Made by a program: the position numbers and the translations under genes | Notes under the pieces: generated by a model | What the model was told of the DNA's origin: nothing | Database searches by the model: none | What the model saw: only the letters and a program-made list of their open reading frames with translations | Shown here: in pieces, positions 24,401 through 34,970 of the stretch | Position numbering within the stretch: position 1 is the first letter of the stretch | Layout: each line of letters opens with the position of its first letter | Assembly: GCA_900239685.1 (NCBI GenBank) | Contig: OENT01000017.1 | Location: 248,001-312,000 of the forward strand | Length of the DNA: 64,000 nt | Source of the DNA: Rotaria macrura | Lineage: Eukaryota > Rotifera > Eurotatoria > Philodinida > Philodinidae | Direction: 5' to 3'

Positions 24401-27400
24401 AAACTGATTCGAATTCGTCAACAAGAAATGTAACAATTACAATTGAGAAGGTCGATAAAACAACAAAAAACAATTTCGGTCTTAAATCTATAGTAACCAT
24501 TCCAACAAGTATTGATGACCCTGATTATCAATGTGACACTCGTGAAACAGAACGTACTTCAACTACTAGTTCTATCCTATCAATGGAAGATAATAAAGTG
24601 TCGAAATCGTCACGTTCACGTTCAAAATCAAAAGATCATCAAGAACGACACCGACGGCAATCACCAGCAAGTTCATATAGTTCATTATCAAAAAATTCTA
24701 AAATTGGAACAAAATCGAAAAATTATATACAATCTTCAAGATCATCATCAATTATGAGTCGAACTTCATCTAGTGATATTTATCATCATCAACGTCAACA
24801 AATGAAATCTCGTAATGCACATCGACATGAACGACGGCAATCACCTGATTTATTGGATGTTCAACATCAACAACATCCAAGGCAGTTGTCCGATTGTTAT
24901 GATCTATTGAATGAAACACCTTCTCGAAATTCATTATCATCAACACATTATCAACGAACTACGAATGATTTAGTTTCATCGGACCATACTTCAAAATTTC
25001 AACAACAACAACAACAACGATCAAATACAAGTCATAAACGATTCAATTATAATCATCAATCAGTTGCTGATCATCCACATTTCTTGAATGCAAATTCTTC
25101 CTCGTCTTCTACACCATTAATCGATATCAATTATCAGAAGTCATCAACACATCGTCGTAATACTTCACCAATCACAATAGAAGATCGAAAGTAAGCAAAA
25201 GAAACAAAAATTCAATACATATCTGAATATAACGTCTATCGGAAAATTGCTTTTATTCGTTTAAAATGAGAATCACTAAGATTTTTTACAATTAATCAAT
25301 ATAGTATGACGATCTAGATATAATCATGTTTTGATCAACTTATCCAAGATTGTTTCCTACCATAATTATGATTCAATAGTAGGTATTAAATATAATCTCG
25401 TCTCTCTCAATAATTTTTTAATATTCAGTTTAATCAAACTGTGAAAGTTCTGCATAAGTGCATTTCCGATGTACTGCTGTCATGGAATATTAAATAGATT
25501 GCATCTTGTTGTTTGAGATAGGAAAAACAAATTCTTCATAGTTAAAATATATAAAAAAGTTACATTGAAACGTCGGAACAAGAAGCAATGAAAAAAACGT
25601 TTTGCAACGTTTTTTTAGCGTAGGAATTATTTCATTGAATCTGATCGATTATACATGGCTGTAAAATCTGATAGTAACAAAAAAGATAAAAAAACCTACA
25701 TTGTCGTCTTCCATGACGACAATATATTTGAGGATAATATCATTTAGTAGCTTCAGTTCTTTTCATTTTCGATTGTAATAGAATTAATAAAATCTATTAG
25801 AGGCAGAGAGTTTTTTTTTGAGAACTGTACTGTGTATAAATATAAGAAAGTAGCATGAGCACTCTACGACAATATATTGTCAGATATACGAAGGATACTA
25901 ACTATCGATGATATATTTAGAAAAAAATAATTTTTGTTCGTCTGCTGGTAAACTACAAGTGTATTTCATTGAATTTTCTAATCAAATACTCATTTGTTCA
26001 TTCTCTTATACGTTAGATCAATTATTTTAATACTATGCGAAAATCTTTATTCTACTAAATAAATTCATTTATTTATGATTGTTCAAAATATCTCGGAAAA
26101 ATAAATAACAAACCTCCAATTCATCTTTCAGGATAATCATCTCAATTTTGAAACTTATACTTGATGGATTAAAAGATCTCTCGTCTGTAAATCTCTCTTT
26201 CATTAGTCGGTATCATCTTCTTGAACGGTTGTTGCTGAGTTTTACAAGAATTAGTGAGACTATGTTTGAGTTCAGAAACTATACAGGTCGATTGTTCTTA
26301 GGGCGCTATGTATGTCGATTATTGGTCAAGCTTTTCTTGAATTATGCAGACTTGGTTAGACATTTATTCAGTTTCGAGTTTGAGCATGTATAAATTCTCT
26401 TGCATTCATATTTTTGGATTCTAGAATTTCGATAATAGATTGTCATGAAACAATATTGATGGTGGATTACAACATTGCATTTTACGTCTATTTCTCTTTA
26501 TCAATGAACTGAAACTGTCGTACGAAAGCACGAATTCGACTATTGACGATTCGACGCATATCCTATCAAACTTCAAATTTTGTTGATTCGGTCGAAATAT
26601 AGTATTATTTTTGAAATTGATCTTACCTTATCAAAAGTATTATTACCTTATTTATAAAAAAGAAAAGAAAAATTATCGTTTCAATATCGATCATACTTTC
26701 GAAAATGCCGACATAGAACATGAAAATTTTCTATTGTTGAAATAAGCATTACACAAGTTTTTCTTATCTATTAGAATCGAAAATATTTTATCGTATCCCA
26801 TCTAATTTGTACAGATATATATATGTATATATATTTGTCTTTCGATTGATTGGTCAGATATTTCAATTTATTAAAATTTTTTAGAGTCCTATCTTGTTGA
26901 ATATTCATCAAGCGGTGAGTCTATTTAAACAACTAGTCGGCTTCGCTTTCCATAGTATTCATTTGATAATACTAAATTCATAGAACAGTTCCCCAATACT
27001 TTTATAAAAAAATGTATTTTGATAGAGTAGTCTATATCATGTCACTACATAATTTTATTTGGATATTATTTGAACAATTCAGGCTTTGGCTTACATTTTA
27101 TTGCACTTTTATTATACGGATTGTCTTATTTAGAATAATTGGTTGTACAATAGTACGTTCTACTCGAACATAGAAATAGATAAATGGTGATGGTGTGAGT
27201 GACAATTTTCTCTTGTCTATGTGCGAGTGCTAATAATAAACGTATCTATATAACTGTATACATACAGTTCGCATGATCTCACTAACATAAGTAGAAATTG
27301 AATGTAAAAGAACGTTTTCTATAAAAATGTGAACTTGAAAGAACTTATATTATTCTTAGTGTGCACACTCATTTCATATTATTGCTATCATCTTGAATGT

Positions 27401-27889
27401 ATTATGTTTGCTTATGTCTTATATCAATAGATTCCTATTTATATAATCCCACACACCCACACCCACACACACATATATATACCTATATGAATCTAGAAAA
27501 CTAAATCATTTAATAATCGTTACTTCATCTATTTTAGTATTTATTCATCGGCTCATCGAAATTCATATATGAATCAATCTGTATCAACAAGAAAGACTTA
27601 TTCGAATAATCTTGACATGAAACCATCAACTACAATTGAACGCTTACAACAATTTCTTGAGAATAAAACACATGAGGCGTTTATAGAACATCCAACAGAT
27701 TATATAATGAATGGCAAAGTCAAATATTCATCTTCGCATATGAACAATGATAGTTTACGTTGGCCTCCTTCATCTTACTATTCAAAAACAAAATTTGATA
27801 CAATCTTAGAAAACAATACTCATCGATTTACTTGTAATGATACTGAAAAATTGTTAAATATTGTGCAACGATATCGTGATCCAAGATAA
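18405..27889 (+). CDS. TASOR/TEX15-family protein (DUF3715 domain)
   Basis: Nine exons: 18405-18465, 18526-18679, 18751-18896, 18959-19059, 19127-19273, 20639-22082, 22904-23654, 24252-25190 and 27538-27889. They sum to 4095 nt, exactly 1364 codons plus stop, with matching phases at all eight joins. Residues about 75-235 match the DUF3715 pattern shared by TASOR, TASOR2 and TEX15: ERLGFQIITYRDVALNVANN, NGLHCEQLSLPIEKYLG, then GVHLSRRPDVLL and LLVCKILLGKGYATIPS. In vertebrates TASOR is the scaffold of the HUSH complex that silences transposons, and TEX15 acts in piRNA-directed silencing. After the domain the protein is low-complexity (Ser/Thr/Gln/His) with a basic predicted coiled coil near residues 555-590. 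The motif RDPR recurs at about 357 (RDPRL), 427 (MDPRL) and as the last four residues. Introns of 1365, 821, 597 and 2347 bp interrupt the 3' half. Exact orthology within the family is unresolved. Confidence 0.8.
19274..20638. other. Long intron (1.37 kb) of the TASOR-like gene
   Basis: It separates the core DUF3715 exons from the low-complexity half. It contains a TA-rich microsatellite near 19412-19435 and no frame that would extend the protein domain. No terminal inverted repeats were found by eye. Confidence 0.5.
25591..25616. repeat. Hairpin, 11-bp perfect stem
   Basis: AAAAAAACGTT, loop TTGC, AACGTTTTTTT. It lies in the long TASOR-like intron. On either strand it resembles a stem followed by a T-run, but no Pol III gene precedes it. 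Confidence 0.55.
25700..25723. repeat. Hairpin, 9-bp perfect stem
   Basis: ATTGTCGTC, a six-base loop TTCCAT, then GACGACAAT. The arm sequence CGACAATATAT recurs at 25866, where it is part of a 14-bp palindrome, so the two may be relics of one repeated end. Confidence 0.5.
27449..27472. repeat. CA/CCCA microsatellite
   Basis: An imperfect run of CACACACCCACACCCACACACA followed directly by a TA run, within the last intron of the TASOR-like gene. Confidence 0.75.
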
Positions 27890-29067
27890 ATACCATATAC
27901 GTATAATTTGTTTTTCTTGCTTTCAATTCGTTTTAATTCATTTTGCTATTGATTTTTGTTTTTTTTTCTTCAATGTTTGTATATTATGCAATGTTTGTGC
28001 TTGATAGTTGAATCGAACATATTCAACATTCGTGAACATTCTTGACTAGAAATTCTCTGCCAGTACTGAACATCCTATTTGAAATGTAAAATCCATATTA
28101 CTACTGTGAATATCGATAGTCTATTGTAATTCAATGCCTTTTTTTCTTTTTTCTTTTCTTCTTTTCACAGTGCTTTTTGTTGTAACATAGACAAGCATTT
28201 GCTGTTTGTGTGCATATATTGTATATTTTCAGTGAATACAAGCAACATACTTATCTGTTTTTGCTTATGCGATCGATTTTTTTTAAAGTTCGGTAAAAAA
28301 TATAAACAGTATTATTAATTTTTTTAAATTGCATACGTTTCATTATGCTCAAGAAATTACATTAATTTTCAATGACTAAAACACATTTCTATGTAGTTAA
28401 CTTTTGATGAATATTTGATGCGCATAATTATCAATGAATATCTAGGATGATGAAACGAATACAATAGAACAGCATGATACTGGTTGATGAAAAAGGTTTA
28501 TTTTTCTTCATGATCTTTATTCTCAAGCCCGAAGATTTAACTTCAGTCTGATAGACTAATCAACAGACAGTAAAATAAATCATCGACAATTAAAGGTAAC
28601 AATGAATATCAGAAAAAAATCGACTATATTCAGAAAGATGTCGACCATAAATTTCAGTAAAATATCGAAGATTTCCTTAAATCATTCAAATATTTGATAT
28701 TGCTTAGAACATTTGTAACTTTTACAAGGATAGATACAAAAAAGGGAAAGTCAACATCAATTTTGTCATTTTTTTCATGGATGGAGCATACATGTTAAGA
28801 TGAACAGCTCAATATTCAGATTATAACTTGGTTTGAGAGAAAACTGAATATTCCTTTTCATATATATATATATATATATACAATAGATGATATCGATAGA
28901 ATTACAGGCGATTTGTAAATAGCTGTTTTTGAGCAAAAAAAAAGACAGAAGAACGACAAATTGAATAATTTATTCGAAAGTCAGAACAAAAACACCAGTT
29001 AGATCATGAATCTAATCGAAGGATATCGGTAATTATGCATACTAGATATAGAATTATTGATGTCACC
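27890..29067. other. Intergenic, 3' of the TASOR-like gene
   Basis: Contains the presumed 3' UTR (T-rich near 27958-27970 and 28138-28165) and a (TA)10 microsatellite at 28860-28880. No gene is supported. Confidence 0.5.
28860..28880. repeat. (TA)n microsatellite
   Basis: Ten uninterrupted TA dinucleotides. Confidence 0.9.
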
Positions 29068-30312
29068 CGGACTGGTCCCATACTATAATTGTGTCCGTAT
29101 TGGATCCATACATGAAATAGTCGATTCCGAACTTGTCCCATCATATTTACTGCCATGATTAGATGATTAATGAAGATAGGTCTTAGTAGCATGATGGAGG
29201 ATGACATCTTGCTGGAATGTTTAATCATGGGGTGAATGCCTTGAACATATATGTGAATACATATTACAATACCGTTACATTGAGTATCGAGATTTCAATG
29301 TCATCATACCAATACAACTCGTTTAGGTGTATTACTAGTAGGCTAACGACTTCGATAGCCTAATGTAGAACTATATGTTAAAAATTGAGGAGTTTTAGTT
29401 TTTTTGGGCATTAACTTTCGGGTAATGACTTCTATGCCCTAAGATATGGTTACAACGCAGAATATCCAACTCATGATCCTAAGGATAATTTAATCAAAAC
29501 AACTCGAATTTCTCAATTTTCGACATATATTTATATGATAGGGCGACGAACGGGTTACCTTTACGGTAGTAAAATGAATCTGTGAATTGATGATTGGTCA
29601 GCTCCTATGGATAGTGTTTGTTTCTATGAATATAAGTCGTTATCCGATGTAACGGAAAGACGTCCTCACTCTTTTTTCGTATAGCATGAAATCTCATATA
29701 GAATACATTAAGAAGGATACTATTTTATATAGAGGTGCAACAAATCTTGAATGGATTTGGGATTTGTCACCAAATCTCTGAGGTTTGGATTTGGATTTCG
29801 TTTGGTTTCTAAATTTGTAGTATAGCTAGAACTGAATTCCCAGCTATGGATTCCGTCTAGATTTGGATCACAGGATTGTTTATACTACTTTTTTCAGCTT
29901 AGATTTGGCATTCGGGATTGGTGATACGTTTAGGATTCGGGGTTTCGAATTGGATTTTGGATCAGGGAGTTGTTTTCAATCGAACAAGAGTCAAACTTTG
30001 TTGTCGTATTACACTGAAACCAAATTTCGATCCCAAACACAAATCTTTACCAAATCTAAAGAATTTTATATCAACCTTTGAGGCTTAAGATTCTTTTCTC
30101 CCTTCTGAGACTTTACCTTGAAAATTCTCATCAGCTTTGGAAAATTTAAGACCGAACCCAAATCTATTTGCATAAAATCCCAAGGCCTTGGATTTGTTGC
30201 ACCTCTAATTTTACATGTCTGAATAGATAAACTAATTAGGATCGTATGCAGAATAGACTTTTTTTTGTATGGAACGAATACGGACACAATTATAGGAGAT
30301 CAGTTCGGGATA
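29068..30312. mobile_element. Outer inverted-repeat element (~1.25 kb) carrying a nested MITE
   Basis: The left arm (about 29068-29130) and the reverse complement of the right arm (about 30250-30312) match over roughly 60 bp. The shared core is CTATAATTGTGTCCGTATT followed after a short mismatch by CCATAC, and outside it a CCCG(G/A)ACTG(G/A)TC-like end. The interior shows a direct-repeat-like pair of 'TAACGACTTC..ATAGCCTAA' and 'TAATGACTTC..ATGCCCTAA' near 29343-29440 and no coding frame. The smaller element at 29730-30207 sits inside it. The superfamily of the outer element is not assigned. Confidence 0.55.
29730..30207. mobile_element. hAT-like MITE with perfect terminal inverted repeats
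   Basis: A 478-bp element with 17-bp perfect terminal inverted repeats: TAGAGGTGCAACAAATC on the left and its exact reverse complement on the right. It is flanked by ATTTTATA (29722-29729) and ATTTTACA (30208-30215), a 7-of-8 match to an 8-bp target-site duplication. Eight-base duplications and TAGAGGTG-type ends fit the hAT superfamily. The interior is rich in GGATTTGG repeats and non-coding, so mobilisation would need a transposase from elsewhere. Confidence 0.8.
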
Positions 30313-30963
30313 GAGTAGAATGGTTTCGTTTCATTTCTAAAATCAAATTGATTTTATCTCTACTACATAAAATTAACTGTCATAAAATATATCTAGTATT
30401 GTGGAATTTACTGATTGAAATATCAGATAGATGAACGCTCGTAAAATTTGATCTTCGCATTTGTTCAGAATCCATGCTTTGATCTTTTTTTGCTATCAAT
30501 AAATTTTTCAAAGATCGAAAGACAAAACATAAGCGTTGCATTTACATTATTGATCCATGAATACCAATATTATTTTAAAACAATCATAACTTGATACTAA
30601 AATAAGAGCATTTGATTATCTGTTTAAAAAAATATGATTTGACAGTTGATCTTTTCTCGAAAAGTATTGTTTGTATTTCTCAAAATTGATTTTCAAAAAT
30701 CTTTCATATGAATGAATATTTTCCATCAGAATATTCATTCATATGTATACATGTACATGAATCCAAACTTTTCTATTTGATTCCATCATTCTATGGTCAA
30801 TCTCCTAACGATTCAATAATGTGCTTCTCTTGTATTATTTCATGAAGTCCAATAAATTTAACGATAATAAAAATCTATCGAAGTTATTCTTCTTTTTCTT
30901 TCTAGTTTCTTCTTAATATTGACGAATTTAAAAATTAATTGAACTACTTATTTGTGTATGAAA
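30313..30963. other. Spacer between elements
   Basis: Non-coding A/T-rich sequence. Contains a strong hairpin at 30705-30745 and nothing else supportable. Confidence 0.5.
30705..30745. repeat. Hairpin with 16-bp perfect stem
   Basis: CATATGAATGAATATT at 30705-30720, a 9-base loop TTCCATCAG, then the exact complement AATATTCATTCATATG at 30730-30745. This is the longest perfect short-range hairpin I noticed outside the mobile elements. Confidence 0.75.
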
Positions 30964-31937
30964 CAGAGGTCCAACTAGGGCACTAGGCGTGCCTGCCTGT
31001 GAAAGCCACAGGCCACGTTTTTTAGGCCTGGCCTGTCTATATCCTTTATATATATATATTGTTTTCTTTTCGGTAGAAATTTTTTTAACAAATTGAAAGT
31101 AGTGCCAGCAATTATAAGAAGTATAGAATAATGTTCTGTGTTCATTATGATCGGTCGAAATAATAACTAATGTCCATCTCAAATTGCCTAGTTCATCATT
31201 TGTATCTATTCATTCTTTATGTTATCATTTATCTACATTATTTTAGTCTTGATTATTGTTAAAATCTTTCTTATCGATTCTTGTTTTCATATTTATTACT
31301 GATTGATAAAGCCTTTTTTATTATTTTTAAAACTTAAATGTTAGCATTTAATTGTGTTTCTTCGAGAAATGGCTGATACTGAATATCCATCTCTATTAAT
31401 GATTCCCCATATCGTTTACTAGAAAAACAAAATACATGTTTCTATTCTATCATCGTAACAGCCAGGGCAGTGTGTGTGTGTGACTCGCTCCTCTGGAATA
31501 TGCGAAAAATTGTCTTGCATTCTATTTCACAAAATGAAATTTATACTAATTGAAACATGATTTTATAAGTTAGCCTCAGTGTTGCCAGATATCATATTTG
31601 AAAATCCAGAATTCAAATCTCAATATTCTGTAAAACTCCAAAAAGTCTTTAAAACACGTAAAAATAACTCCAAAACAACTCGAAAAACTGTCAAAATTCA
31701 GGAGACCTGGCACTACTAGCTACTTTTCTGTAAAATTTTCTGAAACTAAGATATTACAGGTTACTCCCATCACCAATTTTTGGTTTCTCGCGACACCTCT
31801 GGTACTGTCATCGGTATGAAATAAAAATAGGCAGGCCAGGTCGAACAAACAAGTCGGCAGGCAAAGGCAGGCTTGAAATACAAAGACCTGCCACTTGCCG
31901 GCGAGGCCTTCAAAAACGCAACCTGGTTGGATCTCTG
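30964..31937. mobile_element. Second hAT-like MITE, ~974 bp
   Basis: The left end is CAGAGGTCCAACTAGG; the right end read on the minus strand is CAGAGATCCAACCAGG (14 of 16 identical). Further inside, both ends carry GC-rich repeats of AGGCCTGGCCTG and GCCTGCCT type, which match each other in inverted orientation. CAGAGGT-type ends suggest hAT. The flanks GTATGAAA and ATGGGAAA agree at only 5 of 8 bases, so the duplication is weak or eroded. There is no transposase frame. Confidence 0.6.
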
Positions 31938-32538
31938 ATGGGAAACGTGTTGTGTTGCAAAGAACGGAAAGTTTTTCTTTTTGTTTCTTCTATCTAATAT
32001 TAAATTCAGTAAAAGTACATGTTTTTTGAAGCATGATAAATATTTTTTTTACAAACGCGACATGCTCATGCTTCTGTAAATTTTGTTTATAATGTTCTGT
32101 CCAACAATCTTCATTCAGCTACTAGTGTTCAAGCAAAAGAAAAACACTTATGTATGTCTGACTGTAAAATTTCAAGTATAATTCAACAAGCACTGCTTTA
32201 CATTGGATTCTTGTTCAAATGCACCGTTTTCAAACATGCTATTCATCATCATTTGAAAAATTTCAATATACATATATATAATTATATATGTTGTGTGTGA
32301 ATGATTGACAACGGGCTTGTGTTGCTCTTTGACATCTTCATAGTATTGAAAAGGTGAGAGAAATGTGAGAATCAATATCGATCAATACAATTTATAAATA
32401 TATTATATATGTAAATATATGGATACGAACGGCACACATTATCAATTATACTACGAAGTCAAAAGTCTTCTTTTTTTTTGTCAAGGTTATTAAAAAGCCA
32501 CACACATACAATCATTCAAAAAAAAAGTAGCTACGTAT
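31938..32538. other. Intergenic, 3' of the B-box beta-propeller gene
   Basis: A/T-rich, with TA-rich patches near 32268-32290 and 32398-32420. Probably includes the 3' UTR of the minus-strand gene ending at 32539. No coding signal. Confidence 0.45.
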
Positions 32539-34374
32539 TTAGATATTCTTGCTGTCATCTTGAATAAGTTTAATACGTTGCAAATATTTTGTACCATTGG
32601 CAATCAATATTTCACTTGTTCGATATGCCGCTAATGCTCGACCAGTACGATGTAATTTAATACATTCTTTTTTTCCGAAACAATCAACAATCCATAATTT
32701 TTTCTTACCATTCGTTACGAAAAATAATCCATCATCATTTGCTCGTATTTCATGATCAATATCACATTCACCTAAATTTATTGTACATAGTTCATGTAAA
32801 TCATTCGAATTGCAAAGTGTAACATGAAAATTCTTCTTATATATCATCGTATTAGTTGTTTGCTTGTATTGAAATACCGTTGCAATAAGATTTCTATGAA
32901 TACAAAATGATGTACTATTATCGGAAAAACGTGGATAATCACGTAGATCAAATTCTTTTATACATTCAAATGTTTTGGGTGAATAAACCTGTAATCGACT
33001 CAATTCTGGCGTGTCTGTCCAAAGCCATATGAAACTTTTATCAGCAGATAATCTTATGTACGACCATGTTTCTGTTATTTGCAATTGTATATCAATAGTT
33101 GAATCATCATTATGTGAATCGATCGCACATGTATAAACACCTGCTTTAGTTGCACAAATAAATTGTGATGAAACTGGAGAATAAACTAAATCGATTATAG
33201 AATAATGTGGCCATCGACATGTTATTTCTTTTGTTTTCCATGTTCCACTTATTCCTTGATCATATAGAATATTCAGAACATAATGCAATGATTTCGATCG
33301 ATCAGAAAAATAGAGTAAATGTTCACCATCACTTGCAATTCGATCAACTTCATTTTGTGTTAATATTGTACCTTGAATTGTGTAACGATTGTTTGAACAT
33401 TGTTTTGTATCGGTTAGATCGATTATTTCACTTGGATCTTCTTGTAAAGAAAAGTATTCATCATCATCATCATCATCATCATCATTATTATTATTATCAT
33501 GATTAGCATCGTAATCATTGAATTTATTATGAAAATTTTCAATAGTTGTTTCAGTTTGTGTTAATTTTGTTGAATAGACAATAGAATTAAGTTCTTCAAC
33601 TTCTGTATCAACATCGATTTTATCACTTTGACAATCATTTTGTTGACCACATAAACATCGTGCTGATATGATTTTACCTGGATTAGAACATGAGAAGTTC
33701 TTTCTTGTCGTATATGAATTTAACAATAATTGACAATCTAAATCAAGTTTATTACGAGGATATGTCGACATTTTTAATTGCATATTAGGTAATGAAAATG
33801 TATTAAAATTATATTCTATTTCATTGATTTGTTTACGCTGATTATCAAGTTCGAGAAAAGCATTCTTTATTATACCGTCACGAGTCCAGTTTTGTTTCGA
33901 TTTTGATATTAATGATCTCACATTTGAAATCATTTCTAAAAGTGCACTCTAGAAATAGATACGAATAAGACATAAATTGTTCAGTCGTCTTGTTAAATGT
34001 GAGGAAAAATCTACCTGAGAATCACTAAATTGTTGCTTAACATAATCGACACTTTCCTGACGAAGATTTTGCAAATCATTGAGTACTTCACCGAAAGTAC
34101 TATCAACACTACGTATGCAATGTTCTTCGAATGATTTTAGTAATTGCCTTTTATTATTAAATAAATCGTCCAATTGTGAATAACGTTTTTGTATTTCTGT
34201 ATATTCATCAATTAATTGATTTGTATGTTTTTGAAAACACTCATAGCACATTGATCGATCACAATGATCACATGAGAAACACGATAAACGTCTATTACCA
34301 GTGCTCATTGATGTACATGTACATAATTGACAATAATGATCATCAATTATCAGTGTTGTTGAACGTGTGCTCAT
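32539..34374 (-). CDS. B-box-type zinc finger / coiled-coil / beta-propeller protein (paralogue 1)
   Basis: Two exons, 34374-34015 and 33948-32539, encode 589 residues. Residues about 15-44 carry a cysteine-rich B-box-like module (CQLC, then CFSCDHCDRSMCYECFQKH). Residues 50-160 are a helical, charged stretch of TRIM-like coiled-coil character. An Asn/Asp run near residue 270 comes from a CAT/ATT microsatellite. The C-terminal ~300 residues have beta-propeller-like repeats, for example IIDLVYSPVSSQFICATKAG and ANDDGLFFVTNGKKKLWIVD. The C-terminal half is clearly related to the genes at 42103-46079 and 47627-50237. There is no RING finger, so E3 ligase activity is not indicated. The function is unknown. 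Confidence 0.8.
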
Positions 34375-34970
34375 GATTATTTTTAACTATGTCGATTCAA
34401 AATATGACATAGACTTAATAACAAAAAAAAAAGAAAACGTGCATCTTTATATGTTCGTCACTGCTACACTACTTCTCATTTTTTTCTGTTTCTATTTCTC
34501 CTTGTGTTGTTTGATTAACATTGAGAAGAATAGTAGCCGTAATAGTAAACGAGAAAAATGAGCAATAATAACAGATGGCATACAGCAACAATCAGCAGTC
34601 TTCAATTACTTTATAAAAAAAAAAGAAGAAAAAATGAATTTTTCTTTCTCTCTCCCTCTCTCTCTCCCTCTCCCTCTTGTTGTCTTTTAGAACTATATTG
34701 TTATTTTAAATAGGAGTGCAGAAATTTGAATTGTTTATCTTTTTCAAGATAATCTGATGTGAATACAAAGCATGAAGAAGAAAAAGTTTGTTAGTCTCAA
34801 ATAGCTCTTATTTAAAACTCACTTTACCTTTCATACATACATGAATACTTTACATGTTTGTTAATGTCTGAAATCTTTCGAGTACTATTAATAGCTGTCA
34901 TTGTTCAACGGTAAAATAATGCGTGAGTCTTATAGATATTTTTATCACCGAAATAGAAAAATGTTCCATG
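34375..34970. other. Intergenic with CT-rich microsatellite
   Basis: Upstream region of the B-box gene and 3' region of the serpin. An imperfect (CT)n/CCCTCT tract runs at about 34641-34678. No gene is seen. Confidence 0.5.
34641..34678. repeat. CT/CCCTCT-rich tract
   Basis: Pyrimidine-only imperfect microsatellite, plus strand, in the intergenic region upstream of the B-box gene. Confidence 0.8.

Larger units (their letters stand above)
25191..27537. other. Longest intron (2.35 kb) of the TASOR-like gene
   Basis: Phases of the flanking exons agree (CGA-AA then T). The interior holds two short perfect hairpins (25591-25616 and 25700-25723), a 14-bp palindrome GACAATATATTGTC at 25868-25881, TA-rich stretches near 26816-26835, and a CA/CCCA microsatellite at 27449-27472. 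No supported coding sequence. Confidence 0.5.

Noticed and set aside
33207-33506. Plus-strand frame ending in a histidine run
   Set aside because: It lies antisense to the coding exon of the B-box gene, and the His run is the complement of the Asp/Asn microsatellite.
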